DNA of 54,796 nucleotides from Prochlorococcus sp. AG-436-K22 (lineage in GTDB: Bacteria; Cyanobacteriota; Cyanobacteriia; PCC-6307; Cyanobiaceae). The notes under the pieces are model-generated. The model did not search any database. It was given only the letters and a program-made list of their open reading frames with translations, and was not told the origin of the DNA. The stretch lies in contig QCPK01000006.1 in assembly GCA_003212555.1 (NCBI GenBank), positions 1 through 54,796 of the forward strand, in the 5' to 3' direction. This document shows, in pieces, positions 44,303-53,573 of the stretch. A program made the translations under genes and the position numbers. How positions within the stretch are numbered: position 1 is the stretch's first letter; every line of letters begins with the position of its first letter.

Positions 44303-46003
44303 TTACTGATAATTTTTCTTCTTTGAGGTTTGACCAATACCTGCATTAAAAGTATTACTTGGATCAAGGTGTTGATAAAAACCCTTAAGATCTTCATTTG
44401 CTTTATACAAATGACCTACATTATGCTCAGCGGGGTATTTAGCATTATTCTTATCTAAAATGGCTAATATCTTATCTTTAAGGGAATCTATATTTACGCC
44501 TTTCTTAACAACAAAATCCAAATGAAAAACCATGCATAAAAAATGTCCCATCTGAAATGATTCTGCCATTTGAGAGAGAATCTCATTAGGTAGAAGCTGG
44601 GACCAAGAGAGAAAATTTCTTGGCAATGCTACATCTAAAGGAATAATGCCAGCGGAATTCTTTGAATTTAGTTTTTGATATCTTCCAGGAGCAGAACCTG
44701 CTACATAACGATGCAAAAGTGCATCTTTAGCTTCACTTTTGCTACATTTTATATATTCATAGTCTTGATCCATTTTAGTTTCTTCATCAAGAAGATTTAA
44801 CATTGGATCGATAGATTCATCTGATACTAGAAACAACATAAGATGTTCATAATTGTCACGATATTTCAGCAAAATTTTCGGAAGGTGGTTTGGCATTATA
44901 GAGGCTAAAAATTGTAATGCTTTATCAGAAAAATTAGTTGGCAAGAAATTATAATTAACTGCAAATTCATCAATAATTCTTTTTAAGTTGAAGATCCGTG
45001 GCAAGGATTTTGTTCCAAGAAATTTAATTAGTATAAAAAGATCCTTACAGTATTTATATGATCCGTCAAAGTAACTTCTATGCATATATTCACCCATATC
45101 AGGCAAAACAGGAATCTCTGTGAGAATTCTTTGCCTTAATTTTGTTAGATTATCTGGTTTATTTGTTCCTAAAAGTAAAACTTCTTCTCTTTTTGGAAGT
45201 GGAAAAGTATCAAGCCTAACTGCAAAAACAGCAATTTTGCCAGCACATCCACTAGATTCATAGAGTCTTCTTTTGTCAGCATTAAATCTTGCAGGTGAAT
45301 TTGCATGAATATCTCTGATACGGTTTTGGTAATCGCTATCAGAAGCTATTTTTAATGAAGGAATAACATTGTCTTTGCTAAAATTAACAGCTTCTAAATT
45401 TTCCAAGATCTCCTCAACAGAGTTACCTAATTCAATACCTAAATGATTCACTAATTCCAGTCTTCCATTGCTATTTAATCTGGCAAAAAGAGATAATTCT
45501 GTATATGCAGGGCCTCTTTTAACAAGATTTCCACCAGAATTATTGCAAACACCTCCAATAACTGAAGCGCCAATACAAGATGAGCCTATTAGAGAATGTG
45601 GCCCTCGGCCCAAAGGTAAAAGATTATCTTCCAATTGATATAAAGTAGTCCCAGGGAAAGCAATGACTTGTTGACCTTTATTAATCAAAATCAATTGCTT
45701 AATCTTCATTGTATTTATAATAATTATATCCCTATCATAATCATCTCCAAAAGGAGTAGATCCACCAGTTAAACTAGTATTTGCCGCCTGTATAATGATT
45801 ATTTTGTCAAAAAATATACAAGTTTCTAAAATCTTCCAAAAATCCAATAATGTACTAGGAAAGACAACTAGAGATGCTTGACCAAAGCCAACTCTGATTC
45901 CAGTCCTATAAAAGCGAGTCTTTCTAGGGTCAATGAATAAATTCTCAGCACCAACTATAGAAATCAATTCATCCTTAAGATCTTCAAGGTGGTCTCCCTT
46001 CAT
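44303..46003 (-). CDS. dld: FAD-dependent D-lactate dehydrogenase (Dld type)
   Basis: A membrane-associated flavoprotein oxidising D-lactate to pyruvate and feeding electrons to quinone. From ATG 46003 it is 566 aa, close to E. coli Dld (571 aa). FAD-binding segments include QAANTSLTGGSTPFG and IGSSCIGASVIGGVCNNSGG; the C-terminal part carries EHNVGHLYKANEDL. AGGA just upstream supports this ATG; a TTG at 46036 is possible. It is followed by the L-hydroxy-acid enzyme, so both lactate enantiomers may be used. Confidence 0.9.
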   Translation of the reverse strand: MKGDHLEDLKDELISIVGAENLFIDPRKTRFYRTGIRVGFGQASLVVFPSTLLDFWKILETCIFFDKIIIIQAANTSLTGGSTPFGDDYDRDIIIINTMKIKQLILINKGQQVIAFPGTTLYQLEDNLLPLGRGPHSLIGSSCIGASVIGGVCNNSGGNLVKRGPAYTELSLFARLNSNGRLELVNHLGIELGNSVEEILENLEAVNFSKDNVIPSLKIASDSDYQNRIRDIHANSPARFNADKRRLYESSGCAGKIAVFAVRLDTFPLPKREEVLLLGTNKPDNLTKLRQRILTEIPVLPDMGEYMHRSYFDGSYKYCKDLFILIKFLGTKSLPRIFNLKRIIDEFAVNYNFLPTNFSDKALQFLASIMPNHLPKILLKYRDNYEHLMLFLVSDESIDPMLNLLDEETKMDQDYEYIKCSKSEAKDALLHRYVAGSAPGRYQKLNSKNSAGIIPLDVALPRNFLSWSQLLPNEILSQMAESFQMGHFLCMVFHLDFVVKKGVNIDSLKDKILAILDKNNAKYPAEHNVGHLYKANEDLKGFYQHLDPSNTFNAGIGQTSKKKNYQ

Positions 46004-46089
46004 TTTCCTTAAGCAATGGTTACTAGAATAACCCAAGAATTCAAAAAAGAGATTATTAAATCATGTACAATAAGAGATTAAGATAAATT

Positions 46090-46953
46090 TTACGCATATT
46101 TATTAAATATAAAATTACATTTTAGAGCCTGCATTTCCCCAGGTTTAAGAACAATAGTACGATCTCCATTAATTAAAGAATTTCTAGGACTTGTCCATGG
46201 TTCTAAACAAACCATTTGTCTAGGTGGATCTGTCCAAACAACACTTAAGTCAAAAGGATTCTCAGACCTCATTTCCAAAGAGACTTGATCTATTAAATCT
46301 AATAAAACTGTTGAATTAGTAGGCCCTGCAATAAGATCAATACCATTACTAAGTCGTTTTAACTCAATACTAGTTTCAGATTCTTTCATGTTTTGCTGAT
46401 TTATACATTCCTTTGTTAAACCATCAATTCGCACATGATTTAAATCTTTAATAGAAAAATAAGGATGCAATCCAAAGCTAAAAGGCATTAATTTATTACT
46501 ATTATTTATTATTTTTGAAAGAATCTCTAATGAATTAATCTTTAATCTTATTTCCATTTCTACAGTAAATTTAAATGGGTAAGAGTTTAAAGTTGCTTGA
46601 GTCTCTTTTAAACTCATTAATAAACTAGATTGATCTTCAATAAGATATAGTTCCCAACACTCATCTCTAGCAAAACCATGCTGTTTCAAAGAATATTCAT
46701 TATTGTCTAAAATAAATTTGTTATTTGGCAAATCTCCGCAAATAGGGAAAAGAACTGGTATCCCACCTCTGACACTTTTCAAAGGGTCCTTAAATCGGAC
46801 TTGATCAAAATACAAAATCTCTCTACCATTACAAATCCAACTAGTTATTAATCCACCGCGCTCTGGAACAATGCGTATCAAATCTCCGCTCTCTGAGTTT
46901 ATGTATTCCCAATGTTTATAAGGAAGCTCTCTTTGAAAAAGAGTAAGTGACAT
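46090..46953 (-). CDS. Aldose-1-epimerase-like protein
   Basis: A 287-aa galactose-mutarotase-fold protein. RGGIPVLFPICGDLPNN and KQHGFARDECWEL carry the catalytic His pattern of the hexose(-phosphate) mutarotases; SFGLHPYFSI holds the second His, and VCLEPWTSPRNSL the catalytic Glu near the C-terminus. Relatives include D-hexose-6-phosphate epimerase. It interconverts alpha and beta sugar anomers (family role). ATG start at 46953, 8 bases after the hydrolase stop, so co-transcription is likely. Confidence 0.85.
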   Translation of the reverse strand: MSLTLFQRELPYKHWEYINSESGDLIRIVPERGGLITSWICNGREILYFDQVRFKDPLKSVRGGIPVLFPICGDLPNNKFILDNNEYSLKQHGFARDECWELYLIEDQSSLLMSLKETQATLNSYPFKFTVEMEIRLKINSLEILSKIINNSNKLMPFSFGLHPYFSIKDLNHVRIDGLTKECINQQNMKESETSIELKRLSNGIDLIAGPTNSTVLLDLIDQVSLEMRSENPFDLSVVWTDPPRQMVCLEPWTSPRNSLINGDRTIVLKPGEMQALKCNFIFNKYA

Positions 46954-46961
46954 TTAATTCA

Positions 46962-47912
46962 TTACTGCCCTTGAAGCCAAGTCAGCATCTCTTTATTAAC
47001 TAAATCAGGCACTTCATCATGAGGGCAATGTCCTGCATTTAAAAGCACTTCCTTAACTTGTAAAGAAGCTTTTTGAGCAAATAAGCGGAATTTGTCTTGT
47101 TTTAACTTTGCATTTCTCAACCAAGGATCGCTATCGCCCCAGAGGAGTAGTAATGGAGCTTGCAAATCTTGAAATAATTCATCAATAGGTTTACCTTTTA
47201 GCCCTCTCGCTTGGAAAACTTTTTGAAAAACTTTAAAAGCCCCTGGATCTAAGGAAGGTCTGCGAATCGACTCAATTAAATAATCATCAACATTCGTTGA
47301 ATCAATATAAACTTGTTTAAGGGTGCTCCTAATAACATTAGGTCTGCGCAAATTCTCAAAAATTAGTCTCTGAATTAATGGATAAACCAACCATTTAACA
47401 ACAAGATCTCTAGAAATACCAGTAGCAATAATCTTTCTAATTCTGGCACTTAATCCCTTTGGTTCAGAAGTAAAGGTCTCATCGCTGAAATATCCAGCAG
47501 CATTAAGTAAAACAACACCGGCAGATTCAGATTGCAGGGCAGCTCCTGCTGCAAGAGCTGCATATCCACCTAAGGAATTCCCTACAATTACTGTTTTCCT
47601 TTTGATGCGCTCTTTGACATATGAAACTATCTGATCCTTCCACAATTCCCCTCCATACTCCAATTCTGCAGGCTTCTGACTACGCCCAAATCCAAGTAAG
47701 TCAATTGCGTGCACTTCATGGGTTTTAGAAAGTTCTGGAATGTTGTAGCGCCAATGGTCTGTCGAAGCTCCAAACCCATGAACTAGTAATACAACTGGAT
47801 TATTTCTATAAGCTTCATTCTCAGAAATATCACGCGATTGACTACTTACTGAATAAACTTCATAACCCAAATGGTTCCAAGTTGGATTGGGTTGAACGTT
47901 GGTAACAGACAT
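46962..47912 (-). CDS. Alpha/beta-fold hydrolase
   Basis: A 316-aa hydrolase from ATG 47912. LVHGFGASTDHWRYN gives the oxyanion loop at about residues 43-57, VGNSLGG carries the nucleophile Ser113, and NAGHCPHDEVPDLV carries the catalytic His. The Asp is probably in LLLWGDSDPW. Substrate unknown; no cyanobacterial specialist family is evident, though related plant and cyanobacterial proteins act on chlorophyll or lipid esters. It heads the minus-strand series that continues into the epimerase and the hydroxy-acid enzymes. Confidence 0.87.
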   Translation of the reverse strand: MSVTNVQPNPTWNHLGYEVYSVSSQSRDISENEAYRNNPVVLLVHGFGASTDHWRYNIPELSKTHEVHAIDLLGFGRSQKPAELEYGGELWKDQIVSYVKERIKRKTVIVGNSLGGYAALAAGAALQSESAGVVLLNAAGYFSDETFTSEPKGLSARIRKIIATGISRDLVVKWLVYPLIQRLIFENLRRPNVIRSTLKQVYIDSTNVDDYLIESIRRPSLDPGAFKVFQKVFQARGLKGKPIDELFQDLQAPLLLLWGDSDPWLRNAKLKQDKFRLFAQKASLQVKEVLLNAGHCPHDEVPDLVNKEMLTWLQGQ

Positions 47913-48029
47913 CAAGGAATAAAAGCAATGAAAAGTAGTACTGTTTTTAGCTGCCTTGAGACAACCAAAGGTTTAACTATTAATTTGTTGTTCGTCAAAA
48001 TAATGCATGAAGTAATTTCGATCAATTCT

Positions 48030-49403
48030 TTAAACTAAACCAACTGGGTCTGCAGCTACATCATCAGGAATTGAATTACCTCCTCCAGGCTTTTTGTCTT
48101 TAAGAACAATACGAAGAAGTACAGGTGCAAGAAAAGTTGTCCCAATTACCATTAACAAAATCGCAGCTTCTAAGGAAGGAGTAAGCAATCCTGCACTAGT
48201 GCCAAGTCCTAGAAAAATTAGCCCCACCTCCCCTCGGGGCATCATTCCTAATCCCACAACTAATCGATCAGTAGGCTTATCAATTACAAATGACCAACCA
48301 GCTGCAATTTTACCAATAATTGCAACTATCAAAAGGAATCCTGCAACAATTAAAGCAGACCGACTTGATGGATCTAAAGGGTTAATGACTGACAAATCCA
48401 TTCCGGCTCCAACTAAGACAAAGAAAATCGTTGCAAAGAGTGAGACTAAAGGTAGAACAGATTGTTGAATTGCATGATTATTTTTTGAACTACTCAAAAT
48501 CAAGCCAGCCGCAAATGCACCCAAAGCAGCTTCTAATCCTATTGCAGTAGCAACAAAACAACTTAAAACAAGAATTACAAATGATGCAACGACAACTGCC
48601 CCAGGCGCCTTAAGCCGATCTAATAACCAATCAAAAGCTGGGGCAGCAGTTCTACTTAAAGCAATTGCGGCTATTACAAAAACAGTTGCAGCAACCACCA
48701 ATTTCACAATTGGAGCAATCTCTAGTGAGCCTCCTGTAGCTAAAGCAACTACAACAGCAAGAATTACAATTCCAAGAATATCGTCCAACACTGCTGCACC
48801 AATAACTATCTGACCTTCTCGAGTTTTGAGATAACCCAGTTCTCCAAAAACACTTGCCGTAATTCCAATACTAGTTGCTGTCATAGAAGCACCTGCAAAG
48901 ATTGCTGGTATTAAGCCCACGTGGAAAATGAACATAAGGCCAAATGTTCCAAATGCAAAAGGTAAAATCACACCTGCCATAGCAACAGTGAAAGCCTGAG
49001 CACCAACTGCAACCAATTCTTCTAATTCACTCTCTAGGCCAGTAAGGAAGAGCAATGCATATAAACCAAGAGTTGCAACTGCCTGCAAAGAAGGAAAAGT
49101 CTCAAAATACAAATCTGGCACTGCCTCTTTAGGAATCGAAGCGAGGGAACTGATTATATTAATGAATCCTTGATTCAATGCCACATGAGCACTAGGTGGA
49201 ATAAGTAAATGCAGGCCAGACGCTCCAATCAAGACCCCCGCCAATAGTTCTCCTACAATAGTTGGCAAGCTTAAGCGAACTAAAATCTCTGCCAAAACCC
49301 TTGCAGCAACAAAAATAAGTAGAAAACGAATAACACCTATTAATGTTTCTGCAACCTCTATATCATGTGTACTGAGAACAGAAACAACTGGCGATAGCAA
49401 CAT
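48030..49403 (-). CDS. Na+/H+ antiporter, CPA2 family (NhaS3-like)
   Basis: A 457-aa membrane protein with about 12-13 helices and no TrkA-N or other soluble domain. Seen: LSLPTIVGELLAGVLIG at about residues 45-61, TSIGITASVFGELG, GAAVLDDILGIVIL with the paired Asp of the ion site, and MMPRGEVGLIFLGLG near the C-terminus. It resembles Synechocystis NhaS3, an essential thylakoid Na+/H+ antiporter. Potassium transport is an alternative. ATG start at 49403; divergent from glgP with a 165-base gap. Confidence 0.87.
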   Translation of the reverse strand: MLLSPVVSVLSTHDIEVAETLIGVIRFLLIFVAARVLAEILVRLSLPTIVGELLAGVLIGASGLHLLIPPSAHVALNQGFINIISSLASIPKEAVPDLYFETFPSLQAVATLGLYALLFLTGLESELEELVAVGAQAFTVAMAGVILPFAFGTFGLMFIFHVGLIPAIFAGASMTATSIGITASVFGELGYLKTREGQIVIGAAVLDDILGIVILAVVVALATGGSLEIAPIVKLVVAATVFVIAAIALSRTAAPAFDWLLDRLKAPGAVVVASFVILVLSCFVATAIGLEAALGAFAAGLILSSSKNNHAIQQSVLPLVSLFATIFFVLVGAGMDLSVINPLDPSSRSALIVAGFLLIVAIIGKIAAGWSFVIDKPTDRLVVGLGMMPRGEVGLIFLGLGTSAGLLTPSLEAAILLMVIGTTFLAPVLLRIVLKDKKPGGGNSIPDDVAADPVGLV

Positions 49404-49488
49404 GATCTAAAAATGGAAGCCTGAATCTATGAGAAGCATAAATTACAAGGCAACCATTTTTGGCATAGTTTCTAATAAACAAACTTTG

Positions 49489-49509
49489 TCAGATCAGGTG
49501 TTGATCTGA
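49489..49509. repeat. 8-bp inverted repeat between nhaS3-like and glgP
   Basis: TCAGATCA (49489-49496) and TGATCTGA (49502-49509) are a perfect palindrome with a 5-base centre, in the shared upstream region of two divergent genes, about 60 bases from the glgP ATG. A plausible operator for a dimeric regulator; no known site matches. Confidence 0.5.
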
Positions 49510-49568
49510 ACTTACTAAAGATCGGAATCGAAAAGCTTAGCTAGCGTCCATCAATATAAATCTCCAAT

Positions 49569-52091
49569 ATGAGCAGCTCACAGCCTAAAGATCTGCGTCT
49601 GCCCACCCCAGGATGCTACGCAGATCCAATAAAAGCAGGCATTGATGCAGATGCAGTCTTTGATGGAATGACTGAGCATCTATTTTTTACCCTTGGGAAA
49701 CTAGCTACTACAGCAAGCCTTAGAGATCTTTACATGGCATTGAGTTATGCCGTGCGAGATAGGCTAATGACAAGATATCTGGCATCACAAGAAGCTATAC
49801 GAGCCAAGCCTCAGAAAACAGTTGCCTATCTTTCAGCCGAATTTCTAATTGGTCCTCAACTTAACAATAACCTCCTTAACCTTGGAATAACAAAAGAAGC
49901 TGAAGAGGCCGTACGTCGATTTGGGATTGAATCGTTAAGCCATATTCTTGAAGTAGAGGAAGAGCCTGGTTTAGGAAATGGAGGTCTAGGAAGACTTGCT
50001 GCCTGCTATATGGAATCACTTGCCAGTTTGCAAGTACCTGCAATTGGTTATGGGATTCGTTATGAATTTGGAATATTTAATCAAATCATTCGAGATGGTT
50101 GGCAAGTTGAAGTAACAGATAAATGGCTTAAAGGGGGATGGCCCTGGGAATTACCTCAACCAGATGAATCATGTTTTGTAGGGTTTGGAGGTAGGACGGA
50201 AAGTTATATAGATGACAAAGGTAAATATCGTTCCAGATGGATCCCCTTAGAGCATGCAATTGGGGTTCCACATGACATACCAATTCTTGGCTATAGGGTA
50301 AACAATTGCGATCGATTACGTCTTTGGAGAGCAGATGCAACTGAAAGTTTTGATTTTTATGCTTTTAATATTGGCGATTATTATGGCGCAGTAGAAGAGA
50401 AAGTTGCTTCAGAAACTATTTCGAAAGTACTTTATCCAAATGATGGTACTGATGAAGGAAGACGTTTACGACTAAAACAACAACACTTTTTTGTAAGCTG
50501 TTCATTACAAGATATGCTGAGAAGCCTTGAAAAGAGGGGAATAGATGTTGCTAACTTCTCAAAACATTGGACGGTTCAACTTAATGATACGCATCCTGCT
50601 ATTGCTGTAGCAGAACTAATGAGATTACTCATTGATCATTATCATTTCGAATGGGAAAAAGCCTGGGAAATCACTACAAGCTCTGTTGCATATACAAACC
50701 ACACCTTGCTTCCTGAAGCACTTGAAAAATGGGATTTAAATTTATTTCACAGTCTGTTACCAAGGCACTTAGAAATTATTTACGAAATAAACAAAAGATT
50801 CCTACAGCAAGTTCGTCTACGTTATCCAGGGAATGATGTAATTCTGAGGAAACTCTCAATCATTGATGAGGATGGATGTAAAGCTGTAAGAATGGCTCAT
50901 TTGGCAACAATTGGTGCTCACCATATCAATGGAGTAGCTGCATTACATTCTGACCTTATTAAAAGACAATTGATGCCTGAATTTGCTCAGTTGTGGCCAG
51001 AGAAATTTACTAATATTACTAATGGAGTGACCCCTCGTAGATGGATCAGCTTGGCTAACCCTGAGTTATCTTGCCTCCTTGATAAAGAAGTTGGAAAAGA
51101 TTGGATTACTAATATGGAACTACTAAAAAAACTAGAAACAAAGGAAAATGATTCTGAATTCTTAAATTTATTTGCTAAAACAAAACTTTCTGGAAAAAGA
51201 AAACTCGCGGGATACATTCATAGACAAACTGGCGTTTTAGTGGACCCATCGAGCTTATTTGATGTTCAAGTAAAAAGGATTCATCAATATAAGCGACAAC
51301 ATCTCAATGCTCTGCAAGTAATTGTGCAATATCTCCGCATTAAAAATGGATCGACTAAAGATATTGCACCTAGAACTGTAATTTTTGGAGGGAAAGCAGC
51401 ACCTGGTTATTTCATGGCAAAATTGATGATTAGGTTCATTAATGGTATCGCTGAAGTTGTAAATGCAGATCCTGATATGGATGGTCGATTGAGGGTTGTT
51501 TTTCTTCCTGACTACAATGTAAAGCTTGGCGAGCAAGTCTATTCTGCTACTGACCTATCTGAACAAATCTCCACAGCTGGTAAAGAAGCCTCAGGAACAG
51601 GCAATATGAAATTTGCTATGAATGGTGCACTTACAATTGGAACCCTTGATGGAGCAAATATCGAAATTCGTGACAGAGTTGGTCCGGAAAACTTCTTTCT
51701 TTTTGGAAAAACAGAAAGTGAGATAATGAAATTAAGAGATGAAGGTTACGACCCTAAGAAATATATTCAAACCTGCGAAGAGTTATCTGAGGCGTTGAGA
51801 TTAGTTGAAGTAGGTCATTTTAGTAATGGAGACAATGAATTGTTCCTTCCTCTAATTAATAGTCTTACAGGGAATGACCCATTCTTTGTTATGGCTGATT
51901 TTGAAGACTATCTTAGAGCTCAAGACGAAGTCAATCAAGCCTGGAAAAACCCTCAAGATTGGAATCGAATGGCGCTTCTTAATACTGCAAGATCTGGTTT
52001 CTTTTCATCTGACCGTTCTATACGTGAATACTGCCAATCCATCTGGAAAGTAAATCCTTTGAATGTCGAAATTTCCTGTGATATTAGTTAA
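49569..52091 (+). CDS. glgP: Glycogen phosphorylase
   Basis: Releases glucose-1-phosphate from glycogen with PLP as cofactor; supplies carbon at night. The 840-aa protein is full length. Seen: LSAEFLIGPQLNNNLLNLG, EEEPGLGNGGLGRLAACYMESLA, and the PLP-lysine region EASGTGNMKFAMNGALTIGTLDGANIEI near the C-terminus. An N-terminal phosphorylation/AMP site of the eukaryotic type is not evident. ATG start at 49569 with a divergent promoter region holding an 8-bp palindrome. One base separates its stop from the end of the convergent small gene. Confidence 0.97.
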   Translation: MSSSQPKDLRLPTPGCYADPIKAGIDADAVFDGMTEHLFFTLGKLATTASLRDLYMALSYAVRDRLMTRYLASQEAIRAKPQKTVAYLSAEFLIGPQLNNNLLNLGITKEAEEAVRRFGIESLSHILEVEEEPGLGNGGLGRLAACYMESLASLQVPAIGYGIRYEFGIFNQIIRDGWQVEVTDKWLKGGWPWELPQPDESCFVGFGGRTESYIDDKGKYRSRWIPLEHAIGVPHDIPILGYRVNNCDRLRLWRADATESFDFYAFNIGDYYGAVEEKVASETISKVLYPNDGTDEGRRLRLKQQHFFVSCSLQDMLRSLEKRGIDVANFSKHWTVQLNDTHPAIAVAELMRLLIDHYHFEWEKAWEITTSSVAYTNHTLLPEALEKWDLNLFHSLLPRHLEIIYEINKRFLQQVRLRYPGNDVILRKLSIIDEDGCKAVRMAHLATIGAHHINGVAALHSDLIKRQLMPEFAQLWPEKFTNITNGVTPRRWISLANPELSCLLDKEVGKDWITNMELLKKLETKENDSEFLNLFAKTKLSGKRKLAGYIHRQTGVLVDPSSLFDVQVKRIHQYKRQHLNALQVIVQYLRIKNGSTKDIAPRTVIFGGKAAPGYFMAKLMIRFINGIAEVVNADPDMDGRLRVVFLPDYNVKLGEQVYSATDLSEQISTAGKEASGTGNMKFAMNGALTIGTLDGANIEIRDRVGPENFFLFGKTESEIMKLRDEGYDPKKYIQTCEELSEALRLVEVGHFSNGDNELFLPLINSLTGNDPFFVMADFEDYLRAQDEVNQAWKNPQDWNRMALLNTARSGFFSSDRSIREYCQSIWKVNPLNVEISCDIS

Positions 52092-52092
52092 T

Positions 52093-52557
52093 TTAATTTG
52101 AGTTCTTGTCAGGAAGGTCTGGAGTCTGATGTAACAAACGGTTCAATCTAAGGCGATCAGGATTTAATGGATCAGGGGCTAATTCTCCAGCTAACTCTTT
52201 GAATTTATCTTCTACAATCTCGGGGACTCTGACATCAAATATTTTCTCCATTAAGACCTCAATTGAAAACAGATGTGCATTTATATTTTCTAGATCAGTC
52301 AAAGCTTGCTGTAATTCCTCACTAATTTCATCTTCGCTGAGAAGATCACCATTTGTTTCCAAAGAAGATTCACCCAGTTTATAACTATTTTGCTTTTGAA
52401 AATCCTCTAAAACTCTACCCGCCAAAGTCCTAAAAGACTGCAAAGCTGCCCAATTAAGCTCTTGCTGTTGGCGAAGAGTCGGAAATTCACGAACCAAGCG
52501 ATCATGTTCTTTATAGAACCTTTGACAGTCTGGGCATTGGCAAGGTTCTTCAGGCAA
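52093..52557 (-). CDS. Conserved hypothetical protein with an N-terminal CxCxxC motif
   Basis: 154 aa from TTG 52557; no ATG lies between the upstream stop and the motif. Cys6, Cys8 and Cys11 (PCQCPDC) suggest a metal site at the very N-terminus. The rest is helical and acidic with likely coiled-coil segments (SEELQQALTDLENINAHLFSIEVLMEKI). Function unknown. Convergent with glgP, one base apart. Confidence 0.6.
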   Translation of the reverse strand: MPEEPCQCPDCQRFYKEHDRLVREFPTLRQQQELNWAALQSFRTLAGRVLEDFQKQNSYKLGESSLETNGDLLSEDEISEELQQALTDLENINAHLFSIEVLMEKIFDVRVPEIVEDKFKELAGELAPDPLNPDRLRLNRLLHQTPDLPDKNSN

Positions 52558-52620
52558 GAGACTACCTATATCTCATTACTATCATGACACTCTACAGGTC
52601 ACATAAAAGAAAAAATTGTA

Positions 52621-52917
52621 TTATGTGCCCTCTAATTCATCAGAACTTTCAGGAATTGGGACCTCAATACTAGTGACAACTTGAATAACATCCCGCAACC
52701 TCATTGAATCAGCAAACCAACCCATTGCTTGCTCTGTATCTCCTCTTGTTTCTGCTTCACTTGCCTGATCTTCATGTGCTTCTGCTAACAGTGCCAACCA
52801 ACACAAGCATCTAGCTTGAACTACTGAAAGATCTAAATCAGTAGGTTGAGATTTAGCAATTTGCTCACTCTCTTGTTGAACCAAGAGACGAAGTCTTAAA
52901 TCGTGAAGCTGAGTCAT
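52621..52917 (-). CDS. Small conserved hypothetical protein
   Basis: A 98-aa soluble helical protein, with LDLSVVQARCLCWLALLAEAHEDQASEAETRGDTEQAMGWFADS recalling a TPR-like helix pair. No signal or membrane helix. ATG start at 52917. It lies 63 bases upstream of the CxCxxC gene on the same strand; co-transcription is possible. No function assigned. Confidence 0.6.
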   Translation of the reverse strand: MTQLHDLRLRLLVQQESEQIAKSQPTDLDLSVVQARCLCWLALLAEAHEDQASEAETRGDTEQAMGWFADSMRLRDVIQVVTSIEVPIPESSDELEGT

Positions 52918-53007
52918 CTAATCTCTTTCCCTATTTACACGCTAGCGAGAGAGTAGGGAGTTTGACCACCCACTACATGTAGGTTGTGCAACTATTGTTA
53001 TCATTTA

Positions 53008-53081
<74 letters not shown>

Positions 53082-53119
53082 ACTGGAAGATTTTCCCTCT
53101 TCAAGGCATTATGGAATCT

Positions 53120-53526
53120 GAAAGCAGGAGAGGTGATCGCAATCGAGATTTGTTGGATTTCCACAATAAAGCCTCGGTTGAGGAAAGTCCGGGCTCCCAA
53201 ATGGTCAAACTTGCTGGGTAACGCCCAGTGCGGGTGACCGTGAGGATAGTGCCACAGAAACACACCGCCGATGACTTTTTATTGGGCCTTGCTCATAACT
53301 AGAACAGGCAAGGGTGCAAAGGTGCGGTAAGAGCGCACCAGCAGTATCGAGAGGTGCTGGCTTGGTAAACCCCGGTTGGGTGCAAGGCAAAGGTTTTAGG
53401 ATGACCATCTTGCCTATCTCCTATATAAAGGCCGCTAGAGGCTGTTGGCAACAACAGTCCCAGATAGATGATCGCCCGCTATCTAAACTTAGCTAGTGAA
53501 CAGAACCCGGCTTATGACCTGCTTTC
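53120..53526 (+). ncRNA. rnpB: RNase P RNA
   Basis: Ribozyme that matures tRNA 5' ends. The ends are set by helix P1: GAAAGCAGG (53120-53128) pairs with CCTGCTTTC (53518-53526). Conserved core sequences are GAGGAAAGTCCGGGCTCCC near 53180, AGGATAGTGCCACAGAAACACACCGCC near 53243, GGTAAGAGCGCACCAG near 53325, GGTAAACCCC, and AACAGAACCCGGCTTATGACCTG at the 3' end. Length of about 407 nt is typical of cyanobacteria. Exact ends are inferred from P1. Confidence 0.96.
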
Positions 53527-53573
53527 ACTCAATTTAATTATTAATGATTACATAATGTATCTAGTAAGAGAAA

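Noticed and set aside
53205-53496. Short frames on both strands inside rnpB
   Set aside because: They lie wholly within the RNase P RNA and have no protein features.
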